34,586 nucleotides of DNA from Peptoniphilaceae bacterium (GCA_028723425.1 JAQYEZ010000067.1:1-34586); one strand, 5' to 3'. Shown: positions 23,810 to 32,764, counted from the stretch's first letter. Notes: generated from the sequence alone by a model not told the origin. Translations and numbers: made by a program.

Positions 23810-25680
23810 ATTATCAAAGTATTAAAGATTATCAGTTAGGAGCAATTTATCAAAAAAATAAAACGACATTTAGAGTATTTGCCCCAAATAGAGAAAAAAT
23901 TGATCTTCTTCTGACTGATGATTATAGGAAAGTAAGAAAAAAAGTTCTACCTATGAAAAAAAACAAGGACGATATATTTGAACTTGTTGTAAATGAAGAT
24001 TTGGACGGATATTTTTATTCTTATCTTGTAGATGAAAAGTACCAAGTGACAGATCCTTATTCAAAGGCATCTTCTATTAATAGCCTTATGTCTTGTGTTA
24101 TTGACCTTTCAAAAACTGACCCTGAAGGATTTAGAAATTCTAAAGTAAAAGACAATAAGGAAGATGATGCTATTATTTATGAATTGAGTGTAAAGGATTA
24201 TACCAGTCATGAAACATCTGGTGTAAAGCAAAAAGGAAAATTTTTGGGCTTAGCTGAACTTAATACATCGTATAAAGAATTTTCTACAGGCCTTTCTCAT
24301 TTAAAAGATTTGGGAGTAACCCATATTCAACTTATGCCTATCTATGATTTTATAACAACCTTTGAAGAGCCTTATATGTTTTTTGATGATGATAATTACA
24401 ATTGGGGTTATGATCCAGAACTATATTTTAATGTTGAAGGCTCTTATGCAACCAATCCTTATGATGCAAAGTCTAGGATTTATGAATTAAAAAAGATGAT
24501 AAAAGAAATTCATGATCAAGGCATGTCTGTTGTTATGGATGTTGTCTTTAATCATACTTATAGGTCTTTAGATTCTAATCTTGAACTACTTGCTGGTGAC
24601 TATTATCATAGAAGAGAAAAAGATGGAAGTCTTTCAAACGGTACTGGTGTTGGTAATGAAATTGCATCGGAAAAGCCCTTTGTAAGAAAACTAATAATTG
24701 ATTGCTTGAAATATTGGGCTTATGAGTTTAAAATAGATGGTTTTAGATTTGATTTGATGGCTGTTTTAGATTTAGATACTATTAAGCTTGCCTTAGAAGA
24801 ACTAAAGAAGATAAATAAAAATATTATTCTTTATGGGGAACCTTGGATGGCTTTTTCTTCACCCCTAGATATAGACCAACAAATTTGGATACCCAAACAA
24901 AAATCCAATGGTTTTGGAGTCTTTAATGATAGATTTAGGGATGCCATTAAGGGAGATAATGATGGCTATGCCATAGGCTATATACAAGGAGATTATTCTT
25001 TAAAAACAAAAATTGAAGAAGGTATGGCAGGATCAATTTATTATGATGAAAAAAGACCTGGAATTTGTGATTATGCAAGTGAAACCATAAATTATTTTAA
25101 TTGCCATGACAATTTAATCTTTTATGATAAATTATTGGTTTCTTTAAGCGAAAAAATCTATATTGATGAAATAACAAAACTTGCCTTTGGGATTTTGTTT
25201 TTATCTTTAGGTAAGCCATTTATATATGAAGGAAATGAGTTTAACAATACTAAATTTAACGATAGTAATTCCTACTCATCATCTCTAAAGATAAATGCAG
25301 TGGATTGGAAACTAAAGGAAAAAAATTATGATCTTTACCTATATGTAAGAGATATAATTGAATTAAGAAAAGAAAATAGAGAATTCTTATCAATGGTAGA
25401 TCCAAAAGAAATCAGAAAAAGAATGTCTTTTTTAGCTAATATGCCAGAATATATAGTAGGCTATGTTATTAAAGGGGATAAAGAAAGTTTACTTGTTATA
25501 ATTAATGCAGGAAAAAATGATTACACCATAGATTTAGAAGAATTTAATGGATGGGCTTATAAGAATAAAGAAATTAGAAAGATTTTTGATAAAAAGGGTA
25601 AAATAAATAAAAGCCTTAGTTTAGGAAAAAAAGAAAATATAGAACAATTGTCTGTAAATGTTTACAAAATTGGAGGATAA
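23806..25680 (+). CDS. Type I pullulanase / glycogen-debranching GH13 enzyme, apparent ATA start
   Basis: Cleaves alpha-1,6 branches. From 23806 it is 624 residues: CBM48 region (about 10-90, LGAIYQKNKTTFRVFAP), the pullulanase signature YNWGYDP (198-204), MDVVFNH (244-250), nucleophile Asp316 in DGFRFD, acid Glu345 in GEPW and Asp435 in NCHDN. All catalytic residues are present. The first ATG, at 23953, would remove half of the CBM48. The frame is open to a stop at 23800, and GAGGAG (23794-23799) is correctly spaced for ATA at 23806, overlapping the glgP-like stop by 4 bases. Either ATA is used, or an ancestral ATG was mutated or misread. Confidence 0.85.
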   Translation: MDYQSIKDYQLGAIYQKNKTTFRVFAPNREKIDLLLTDDYRKVRKKVLPMKKNKDDIFELVVNEDLDGYFYSYLVDEKYQVTDPYSKASSINSLMSCVIDLSKTDPEGFRNSKVKDNKEDDAIIYELSVKDYTSHETSGVKQKGKFLGLAELNTSYKEFSTGLSHLKDLGVTHIQLMPIYDFITTFEEPYMFFDDDNYNWGYDPELYFNVEGSYATNPYDAKSRIYELKKMIKEIHDQGMSVVMDVVFNHTYRSLDSNLELLAGDYYHRREKDGSLSNGTGVGNEIASEKPFVRKLIIDCLKYWAYEFKIDGFRFDLMAVLDLDTIKLALEELKKINKNIILYGEPWMAFSSPLDIDQQIWIPKQKSNGFGVFNDRFRDAIKGDNDGYAIGYIQGDYSLKTKIEEGMAGSIYYDEKRPGICDYASETINYFNCHDNLIFYDKLLVSLSEKIYIDEITKLAFGILFLSLGKPFIYEGNEFNNTKFNDSNSYSSSLKINAVDWKLKEKNYDLYLYVRDIIELRKENREFLSMVDPKEIRKRMSFLANMPEYIVGYVIKGDKESLLVIINAGKNDYTIDLEEFNGWAYKNKEIRKIFDKKGKINKSLSLGKKENIEQLSVNVYKIGG

Positions 25681-25681
25681 G

Positions 25682-27376
25682 ATGCAAGATTACAAAAAAG
25701 TATATGAAACATGGGCAAATGATAATTTTTTTGACCAAAAAACAAGAGATGAATTAAAAAAAATAGCTGATAATGAAGAAGAAATAAAAGATAGATTTTA
25801 TCATGAATTAGAATTTGGTACTGCAGGTCTTAGAGGAAAACTTGGAGCTGGTACTAATAGAATGAATGTCTATATGGTAGGAAAGGCAAGTCAAGGCTTT
25901 GCAGATACAATAATATCTGAAGGCAAGGAAGCTATGGCTAGGGGAGTTGTTATTTGCCATGATGTAAGACATATGTCAGATGAATTTTCTAAGCTAGCTG
26001 CAGAAATATTTGCTGCTAATGGTATAAAGGTTTATATTTTTAAAGATATTCAACCAACACCAGTTTGTTCCTACGCTATCAGATATTTAAAAACAATAGC
26101 AGGTGTTATGGTAACTGCTAGTCATAATCCTAAAGAATATAATGGTTACAAGGCCTATTGGGAAGATGGCAGTCAAATTTTAGAAGAAACTGCCAACAAA
26201 ATATTATCCAATATGAAAAAATACGATGATTATTCTAAAATTAAGAGAATGGACTTTGAAAAAGGACTCGAAGATGGAATAATTGAGTGGATTGATGATC
26301 AATTAATCGATGATTATGTAAAAGATGTTAAGGCTTGCGCTATAAACGAAGATATAGACAAGGATGTAAATATAGTTTATTCTCCATTAAATGGTTGTGG
26401 TAATAAATTGGTTAGAAGGATTTTAGCTCAAAGAGATTTTACAAATATTCATGTGGTTAAAGAACAAGAAAATCCAGATCCTGATTTTACTACAGTTGGT
26501 TATCCAAATCCCGAAGACCCAAAAGCCTTTTTATATTCAGAAAAGTTAGGTAAAGAAGTAAATGCTGACCTATTACTTGCTACAGATCCTGATTCAGATA
26601 GGTGTGCAGTTGAAGTTAAAAATGAAAAAGGCGAGTATATCTTCCTAACAGGTAATGAAATTGGAACCTTGTTGACTAACTATATTCTAAGTCAATTACA
26701 TGCTAAGGGCGAGTTAAAAGAGGATTCTGCCATAGTTAAATCATTGGTATCCACAGATATGGTTAAACCAATAGCTAAATCTTACGGTGTTGATGTATAT
26801 GAGGTTTTAACTGGCTTTAAAAATATCTATGAAGTTGCCAATAGATTTGAAGCAAATGGTAAGGGAAACTTTGTATTTGGTTTTGAAGAATCAATAGGCT
26901 ATAATTATAAAGACTTTGTAAGAGATAAAGATGCTGTTAACTCTGCTATGTTAATCTCTGAAATGACAGGTTACTACAAAAAACAAGGAAAAACTTTGCT
27001 AGATGTTTTAGAAGATTTGTACAAAGAGTTTGGATATTATTCAACAAATGTAATTTCTATAGTTCTAGAAGGATTAGATGGTCAGGCAAGAATTTCTAGA
27101 ATAATGGATTATGTAAGAAAGAATCCATTAAAAGAACTTGCAGGAGAAAAAGTAGATACAATTGTTGATTACTTAAATGATGACACAGGTTTAAACAAGT
27201 CTAATGTACTAAAATATTACTTTACAGATAAATCATGGTTTGCACTTAGACCTTCAGGAACTGAACCAAAAATTAAGCTTTATGTAAATGCCATAGCAGA
27301 TAGCAAAGAAGCTTCAGACAAAAAACTAAATCAAATAGTTAAAGATATGCAAGAAGTTATAGAAAGTGTTAAATAA
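25682..27376 (+). CDS. Phosphoglucomutase (alpha-D-phosphohexomutase)
   Basis: Interconverts glucose-1-phosphate and glucose-6-phosphate, linking glycogen to glycolysis and UDP-sugar synthesis. The 564-residue protein has the phosphoserine loop TASHNPKEYNGYK, the metal loop TDPDSDRC, the sugar loop GFEESIGY and the C-terminal phosphate loop RPSGTEPKIK. This is the long PgcA/PGM2-like type. GGAGG at 25672-25676 supports the ATG at 25682; an in-frame ATG at 25658 lies inside the pullulanase gene. Last gene of the operon; a terminator follows. Confidence 0.93.
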   Translation: MQDYKKVYETWANDNFFDQKTRDELKKIADNEEEIKDRFYHELEFGTAGLRGKLGAGTNRMNVYMVGKASQGFADTIISEGKEAMARGVVICHDVRHMSDEFSKLAAEIFAANGIKVYIFKDIQPTPVCSYAIRYLKTIAGVMVTASHNPKEYNGYKAYWEDGSQILEETANKILSNMKKYDDYSKIKRMDFEKGLEDGIIEWIDDQLIDDYVKDVKACAINEDIDKDVNIVYSPLNGCGNKLVRRILAQRDFTNIHVVKEQENPDPDFTTVGYPNPEDPKAFLYSEKLGKEVNADLLLATDPDSDRCAVEVKNEKGEYIFLTGNEIGTLLTNYILSQLHAKGELKEDSAIVKSLVSTDMVKPIAKSYGVDVYEVLTGFKNIYEVANRFEANGKGNFVFGFEESIGYNYKDFVRDKDAVNSAMLISEMTGYYKKQGKTLLDVLEDLYKEFGYYSTNVISIVLEGLDGQARISRIMDYVRKNPLKELAGEKVDTIVDYLNDDTGLNKSNVLKYYFTDKSWFALRPSGTEPKIKLYVNAIADSKEASDKKLNQIVKDMQEVIESVK

Positions 27377-27392
27377 AACTTAATAATATATG

Positions 27393-27418
27393 AGAAGAGG
27401 CTTTTGGTCTCTTCTTTT
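27393..27418 (+). terminator. Terminator of the glycogen operon
   Basis: AGAAGAGGC (27393-27401), TTTTG loop, GTCTCTTCT (27407-27415), then Ts. Eight Watson-Crick pairs and one G-T. Confidence 0.75.
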
Positions 27419-27428
27419 CTTACTTTTA

Positions 27429-27456
27429 TTGTAAGTTTTAAACCATGGTATATAAT
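27429..27456 (+). promoter_or_regulatory. Promoter of the FHA-RodA-PBP operon
   Basis: TTGTAA (27429-27434), 16-base spacer, TATAAT (27451-27456), about 33 bases before the FHA gene. Confidence 0.65.
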
Positions 27457-27488
27457 GGTAAAATAAGAGTAAGCTTAAAGGAGGAGAT

Positions 27489-27995
27489 ATGGAACAGTTT
27501 TTTAATTTTATAGATAGTTTCTTTTCCATAAAAGTTTTTGGAAATTTAACACTATATCAATTACTTTCAACTATCTTAAAATATTTGTTTGTAATAATCG
27601 TTCTATACTTCATTTATTCTATCATTAGGATAATATACTATGATGTAAGAGCAAGTATGAAAAAAGAAAAAATATCTGACACTTATTTAAAATTATTAAA
27701 TTTTAACCAAGGATTTAAATTTAAAGTTCAGGAATATTATATTATAGGAGAAAATAATACTATAGGTAGGGAAAAATCAAATACTATAAGCATTAATGAC
27801 AAATTTATGTCCAAATTTCATGCAAGAATCATATATGATGAGGGCGTGTATTTCTTGGAAGATTTAGATTCGGCTAATGGTACCTATTTAAATAATGAAA
27901 AGATAGAGGATGCGATTGAACTTAAATCTAACGATATTATAAAGATGGGTCAAGTTCAATTTCTCTTTGTAGATGGTGATGAAAATGCCAACTAG
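27489..27995 (+). CDS. Membrane-anchored FHA-domain protein
   Basis: A phosphothreonine-binding protein. Residues 20-50 form one membrane helix near the N-terminus and the FHA domain fills 80-163 with all key residues: Gly93-Arg94, Ser108 and His111 (SKFH), and NGT (130-132). GGAGGAG precedes the ATG. It overlaps the RodA gene, so it probably reports Ser/Thr kinase signals to the elongation machinery, as proposed for actinobacterial FhaB. The kinase is not in the window. Confidence 0.85.
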   Translation: MEQFFNFIDSFFSIKVFGNLTLYQLLSTILKYLFVIIVLYFIYSIIRIIYYDVRASMKKEKISDTYLKLLNFNQGFKFKVQEYYIIGENNTIGREKSNTISINDKFMSKFHARIIYDEGVYFLEDLDSANGTYLNNEKIEDAIELKSNDIIKMGQVQFLFVDGDENAN

Positions 27996-29253
27996 ATATT
28001 ATGATTATTTAAACGGAAAAAATAAATACAAGAGAACAACTGTATTTTTACTGTTTATCTTTGAGTTTTTAACCTTGAGTTTAGCCTTAATATATAACGC
28101 AGGTAACCTGAAAGCTCATGACCTATATACTTATATAGCAATTTTAGTAACAACTATGTTGTCAACAATCCTTGTTAGTAAAATTACTAAAGGAGATAAT
28201 ATCTTTCTTCTTATAGTAAATATGCTATTTTCAATAGGGGTAGCAGTTGTATATAGGCTTGATCCTGAGCTTGGAAGAAAACAGCTGATTTTTTATATAG
28301 TAGGTATTTTTGTTTTTTTCTTAACCTATAAAATATTAAAATTATCAATAAATTGGGAAGATTTAACCTTACTTTATTTTATAGTTTCTATGGGTCTTTT
28401 TCTTATTACCATAGTTTTTGCGAGATTTACCTATGGAGCAAAAAACTGGATTTCTATAGGTGGAGTGAGCATTCAACCTTCTGAATTTATTAAAGTTCCA
28501 CTTGCCTTTTTCATTGCAAGTTTTTATACAAATTATGGTAAATATCAAAAAAAGCCATTTGGAAAGTATTATATGACCATAGGCATCTATTTATTTATAG
28601 CTATGTTTTTTATCCAAAGAGAACTAGGAACAGCCCTAATATTTTTTGGAGTAATGATACTTTCACAATTTGTCTATGAAAGGGATAGAAAATTAATAGC
28701 TATAAATATCTTGGCAACAATTATGGGCTCTATTTTGGCTTATTTTCTATTTTCTCATATTCGTATTAGAGTTAAAACTTGGTTAGATCCATGGTCTGTT
28801 ATAGATGATATGGGCTATCAAATTACCCAATCCTTGTTTGCACTTGCTAGTGGAGGTTTATTTGGTACAGGCTTAGGACTTGGAAGGCCCGATTATATAC
28901 CTGTTGCTGAAAGTGATTTTATATTTCCTGCTATCTGTGAAGAAATGGGAATATTTATGGGAATAGCTGTAGTTATGCTTTTCTTACTTTTGGTTTATAG
29001 GGCCTTAAAAACTTCCTTAACTCAACAAAATAAATTTTACTCTATCCTTTCTTTTTGCGTGGGCAGTTTGTTTGCCCTTCAAACATTTATAATTTTGGGT
29101 GGAGTTTTAAAGTTGATACCCCTAACAGGAGTTACCCTTCCCTTTATATCGGCTGGAGGATCTTCTATGGTATCTGGATTTATTTTATTAGCTTGCCTGC
29201 AATACGCATCCGAAGAAATAAGTGATGGTGACGATATAAATGAAAAAGAATAG
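27985..29253 (+). CDS. rodA: RodA/FtsW/SpoVE-family peptidoglycan polymerase
   Basis: SEDS-family glycosyltransferase that polymerises lipid II. About ten membrane helices; the family motifs GAKNWISIGGVSIQPSEF, GYQITQSLFALASGGLFGTG, SDFIFPAICEEMG and LPFISAGGSSM are all present. Start codons at 27973, 27979 and 27985 are possible; 27985 is preferred because GGTGAT (27975-27980), which can pair with the 16S 3' end, sits just ahead. It overlaps the FHA gene. RodA rather than FtsW is inferred from the adjacent class B PBP. Confidence 0.88.
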   Translation: MPTRYYDYLNGKNKYKRTTVFLLFIFEFLTLSLALIYNAGNLKAHDLYTYIAILVTTMLSTILVSKITKGDNIFLLIVNMLFSIGVAVVYRLDPELGRKQLIFYIVGIFVFFLTYKILKLSINWEDLTLLYFIVSMGLFLITIVFARFTYGAKNWISIGGVSIQPSEFIKVPLAFFIASFYTNYGKYQKKPFGKYYMTIGIYLFIAMFFIQRELGTALIFFGVMILSQFVYERDRKLIAINILATIMGSILAYFLFSHIRIRVKTWLDPWSVIDDMGYQITQSLFALASGGLFGTGLGLGRPDYIPVAESDFIFPAICEEMGIFMGIAVVMLFLLLVYRALKTSLTQQNKFYSILSFCVGSLFALQTFIILGGVLKLIPLTGVTLPFISAGGSSMVSGFILLACLQYASEEISDGDDINEKE

Positions 29254-30757
29254 AAAAGATGAAAATAAAGAAAAAAAATCTTTTTTTCAAAAAATTTTAG
29301 AAAAAGAAGAAAATTCGCGAAATAGAGATAATCTTAAAGCTAGGAGTTTAAAAAAGACTACTATGAATACAAGGATAATCTTTGTTATGGTATTTTTTAT
29401 CCTAATATTTTTATTTATTGTTCTATATTTGGTTTATTTTCAACTATTTAAAGCTGATAGCTTAGCTAGTAATGACCATAATAAGAGAAACTGGGTAGAT
29501 GAAAATGCAATTGTCAGAGGAAATATATATGATACAAATGGAAAACTTTTGGTCTATAGTCAAAAAGATGATAATGGCTATAATAAAAGAATTTACAATT
29601 TTGGCAGGGTTGACTCAAGCTTTACTGGTTTTAGTTCTGTCCAATATGGCAAAAGCGGTCTGGAAAAATCATATAATAATCAACTACTTAACTTGCCCAA
29701 GGCCCCAGTTAGTAAGCTTAGAGGAATGATTGAAAAAAACGGAGTAGGTAATAATTTAAACCTAACAATAAACCAAGACATCCAAGATATTGCTTATAAG
29801 TATCTACAAGATCATACTGGGGCTATAGTAGTAATGAATCCTAAGACAGGAGAAATTTTGGCAATGGTTTCAAATCCTACTTTTGATCCAAATACTCTAG
29901 ACAGAGATTGGGGGCAATTGATACAAAATAACGAGGGACCTTTGTTAAATAGAGTAAGTCAAGGAATATATAGACCTGGTTCTACCTTTAAAATAGTAAC
30001 TACAACTGCTATTTTAGATAAGGGAGTTGATCAAAATTATAATGATACCGGCAAGGAAACTATCCAAGGCTATGATATAAAAAACTTTGGAGATCAAATT
30101 TTTGGAGCTTTAAATCTTAGATCAGCTTTTATTAATTCGGTTAATACTTACTTTGCTGCAAAAACAGATTTAATAGGCAAAGAAGCTTTTAAAGAAGTTA
30201 GTGAAAGCTATATGTTTAATAAGAGCTATGATTTTGATTTAAGCCTTGTTAAATCAAAAATACCTTTTGAAGATTTAAATCAGGCAGATCTTGCAATGAC
30301 AGGTTTTGGCTATGGAAAAACACAAGTAACGCCCCTACACATGGCTTTGGTTACATCAGCCATAGCAAATGATGGCCAAATGATGGCACCAATTTTAGTA
30401 AAGTCTGTTATGAATAAGGATGGAAAAAAAATAGAAGAAAAAACTCCTAAACTATTATCAAGAGTTACAAGTGTAGAAAATGCTCAAAAAATTAGAGATT
30501 TGATGGTAGGAGTTGTCAATGAAGGAACAGGAAAATCTGCCTATCAGCCAGGGGTTCAAATTGCAGGAAAGACAGGAACTGCTGATAGGGAAAATGGTTC
30601 GACTGATGCTTGGTTTGTTGGTTTTGCACCAGCCTATGATCCGAAAATTTCAGTAGTTGTTATTTTGGAAAATGATGGTTCTACTGGAGGAGAGGTTGCA
30701 GCGCCAATAGCTGGAGCTATGATAAAGGATATAACTTATCAAGTAAAATTAAATTAA
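29240..30757 (+). CDS. Class B penicillin-binding protein (PbpA-like transpeptidase)
   Basis: Cross-links peptidoglycan together with the RodA partner. The 505-residue protein has a basic, Lys-rich cytoplasmic tail (1-42), one membrane helix (44-68), a small dimer region and a transpeptidase domain with STFK (248-251, catalytic Ser248), SVN (300-302) and KTG (444-446). All three active-site motifs are intact. It overlaps the rodA gene by 14 bases. Its stop codon directly abuts the stop codon of the convergent NAD kinase gene. Confidence 0.92.
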   Translation: MKKNRKDENKEKKSFFQKILEKEENSRNRDNLKARSLKKTTMNTRIIFVMVFFILIFLFIVLYLVYFQLFKADSLASNDHNKRNWVDENAIVRGNIYDTNGKLLVYSQKDDNGYNKRIYNFGRVDSSFTGFSSVQYGKSGLEKSYNNQLLNLPKAPVSKLRGMIEKNGVGNNLNLTINQDIQDIAYKYLQDHTGAIVVMNPKTGEILAMVSNPTFDPNTLDRDWGQLIQNNEGPLLNRVSQGIYRPGSTFKIVTTTAILDKGVDQNYNDTGKETIQGYDIKNFGDQIFGALNLRSAFINSVNTYFAAKTDLIGKEAFKEVSESYMFNKSYDFDLSLVKSKIPFEDLNQADLAMTGFGYGKTQVTPLHMALVTSAIANDGQMMAPILVKSVMNKDGKKIEEKTPKLLSRVTSVENAQKIRDLMVGVVNEGTGKSAYQPGVQIAGKTGTADRENGSTDAWFVGFAPAYDPKISVVVILENDGSTGGEVAAPIAGAMIKDITYQVKLN

Positions 30758-31543
30758 TTACAAAAGCTTATTTTTAATATTGGTCCAGTAATGGTTCTTA
30801 TTAAGAATAAGTTTTTTTATTTTTTTATTAGAAACTGTTATTGTTATCTTATTATTATTTGAAAAATAATTTCTACCGTCAAAAATATAAGCTATATGAT
30901 GAGAGTCTCTTTTAGAAGCTACAATATCTATAGTTGCCTCATTTGGTAAGATTATGGAAGATCTTAAGGCCTTATTTAGACTAGAAAAAACTGGAGCTAT
31001 TGGAGTAAGTTGATAACCTTGTAGACTCTGGTGAAGTATAGAGCCATTGCAGGATAGATTATAAGCAGTAGATCCATGAGCAGTACAAACTATCAGACCA
31101 TCTCCAGAAAAGTTTTCTATAAAATTTCCATCTATAAAAACTCTTAATCTTACAAGTTGATTTTTTTTGCTTTTTACAACAATTTCATTTAGGCAATTAA
31201 TACTTTTATTGCCAATAGAGCCTTGAAGAATTGATAAATCTTCGATTTGGTATTCATTTTTGGAAAAAGTTTTTATAAAATCTTCTATATTATCTGGTGA
31301 TATTTCTTGATAAAAACCTAAATGGCCAGTATTAATTCCAATAAATGGAATTTGAGAAAAGTTTGTTTGGTTAACAGCATTTAAAAAAGTACCATCTCCA
31401 CCTATAACAAGGTTTAACAGTGCATCCTTTTCAAAATTATTTGTTACCTTATATCCATATTCTCTTAGTATGTATTTTGTTTTATTATAAACACTTCTTG
31501 TGTAGGGCGATTTATTTTTAAATATGTTAATTTTTTTAGTCAT
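30758..31543 (-). CDS. nadK: NAD kinase
   Basis: Phosphorylates NAD+ to NADP+. The 261-residue protein has the family motif GGDGTF (48-53), GINTGHLGF, and the catalytic/ligand region SGDGLIVCTAHGSTAYNLS. AAAGGTAAG on the minus strand precedes the ATG. It is convergent with the PBP gene with no intergenic base. It diverges from the pseudouridine synthase gene across 60 bases. Confidence 0.93.
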   Translation of the reverse strand: MTKKINIFKNKSPYTRSVYNKTKYILREYGYKVTNNFEKDALLNLVIGGDGTFLNAVNQTNFSQIPFIGINTGHLGFYQEISPDNIEDFIKTFSKNEYQIEDLSILQGSIGNKSINCLNEIVVKSKKNQLVRLRVFIDGNFIENFSGDGLIVCTAHGSTAYNLSCNGSILHQSLQGYQLTPIAPVFSSLNKALRSSIILPNEATIDIVASKRDSHHIAYIFDGRNYFSNNNKITITVSNKKIKKLILNKNHYWTNIKNKLL

Positions 31544-31563
31544 TTATCTTACCTTTCTTGTAG

Positions 31564-31577
31564 TATAATTTATTATA
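31564..31577. promoter_or_regulatory. Back-to-back -10 boxes between nadK and rluA-type gene
   Basis: TATAAT on the plus strand (31564-31569) and on the minus strand (31577-31572) are two bases apart. Neither has a convincing -35 box, so this is tentative. Confidence 0.4.
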
Positions 31578-31603
31578 ACATATGAAAGAGAAATGGAGTT
31601 TTT

Positions 31604-32455
31604 ATGTCGACTATAAAGTTAATAAGCAAGAAGGAAATAAGCTTGAAAGAACTGTTAAAAGAAAATTATATATCAAAAAGGGCAAGTATAAAACTAATAA
31701 ATAAGGGCTTACTTATAAATGGAGAAATTTCTTTTGGTAATAGAAAATTGAAAGTTGGAGATACAGTTGAAATACCAATAACAGAAGAAAATATAGATTA
31801 TGAACCTATTAAGGGAAAACTTGATATTCTATATGAAGATGATCAAATAATTATTATTAATAAGGCTAGCGGAATAACTATGAACTCCAAAAATCAAGTA
31901 AATCTATCCAATATCATTGCTTATTATTTTGTGAAAAATAATATCAACAGAAAAATAAGACTAATAAATAGACTTGATATGAACACATCTGGCATTATGC
32001 TTATAGCAAAGAACAAATATGCACAAAGCTATTATCAAAAAGAAATTGAAAATAACAGACTTGTAAAAAAATATCTAGCTATAGTCGAAGGAAAATTAGA
32101 AATAAATGAAAAAGTAAAGATAAATATAACCTATGATAAAGACAATAAATTCTATTACCATAGTCAAAAAGGCATAGAAGCTGTAACAATCTTTAATACT
32201 ATAAAGGCTAATGACAAATATTCTCTTGTTGAAGCTAATATTTTGACAGGAAAAACTCATCAAATTAGAGCTTCTTTAAGACATTTAAAACATCCTATAA
32301 TAGGGGATTACCTATATGGGTCAAAATATGAATTGGATAGATTTTTATTACATTCATATTACCTAGAATTTAGAGAGTTTATAACTGGTCAAGAAATGAT
32401 AATAAAATCTAAACCAGACTTTGAAAAATACATGAAAAAGCTTGGCTTATCATAG
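31604..32455 (+). CDS. RluA-family rRNA/tRNA pseudouridine synthase
   Basis: Isomerises uridine to pseudouridine in RNA. The 283-residue protein has an S4-like N-terminal domain (about 13-60) and the RluA catalytic motif INRLDMNTSGIML with Asp125; the usual His of HRLD is Asn122. GKTHQIRASLRHL and GDYLYG follow as in the family. Several RluA paralogues are normal in Firmicutes and the target site cannot be assigned. GGAG at 31595-31598 precedes the ATG. Confidence 0.9.
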   Translation: MSTIKLISKKEISLKELLKENYISKRASIKLINKGLLINGEISFGNRKLKVGDTVEIPITEENIDYEPIKGKLDILYEDDQIIIINKASGITMNSKNQVNLSNIIAYYFVKNNINRKIRLINRLDMNTSGIMLIAKNKYAQSYYQKEIENNRLVKKYLAIVEGKLEINEKVKINITYDKDNKFYYHSQKGIEAVTIFNTIKANDKYSLVEANILTGKTHQIRASLRHLKHPIIGDYLYGSKYELDRFLLHSYYLEFREFITGQEMIIKSKPDFEKYMKKLGLS

Positions 32456-32460
32456 TATAT

Positions 32461-32489
32461 TTGCAAAAATTACGATCATCTTATATAAT
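32461..32489 (+). promoter_or_regulatory. 6S RNA promoter
   Basis: TTGCAA (32461-32466), 17-base spacer, TATAAT (32484-32489); start expected at about 32496, the first paired base of the RNA. Confidence 0.75.
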
Positions 32490-32495
32490 TTAATT

Positions 32496-32663
32496 AGTCC
32501 AAGGACTAGGCTTGAATTTAAACCTACAACTTTTATAAGGGATTGCGGAGTTTTGACTTTGATGGCAGGCCCCCTTTGAGGGGACGTCAGATATTTCAAA
32601 CAGCGAACCCACCTTCACATACGGGAAGGTATTAAATATAAGGCCACCTTGGATTATTTTTTT
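32496..32663 (+). ncRNA. ssrS: 6S RNA (RNA polymerase regulator)
   Basis: A stable RNA of about 165 bases that mimics an open promoter and binds sigma-A holoenzyme. The ends pair (AGTCCAAGG 32496-32504 with CCTTGGATT 32647-32655) and a T-run terminates it. Inside are the hairpin CCCC-TTTGA-GGGG, the conserved-looking GATATTTCAAACAGCGAACC and a small hairpin CCTTC-GAAGG on the 3' side of the central bubble, as in Firmicute 6S RNAs. Identification is from memory of the family; no gene overlaps it. Confidence 0.75.
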
Positions 32664-32692
32664 ACATAATATTAATTAAATTTTATTGCTTT

Positions 32693-32722
32693 GTTAAGTA
32701 TTCTTTATCTTGGGTATATAAT
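32693..32722 (+). promoter_or_regulatory. Promoter of the ytxH-like operon, possibly sigma-B-like
   Basis: TATAAT at 32717-32722 could be a sigma-A -10 box, but the best -35, TTGTTA (32691-32696), is 20 bases away. Overlapping it, GTTAAG (32693-32698), 13 bases, GGGTAT (32712-32717) resembles the general-stress consensus GTTTAA-N13-GGGTAT. Confidence 0.35.
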
Positions 32723-32764
32723 AAACATAACAAATTAATATAACAATTAATAAAGGAGAATTTT

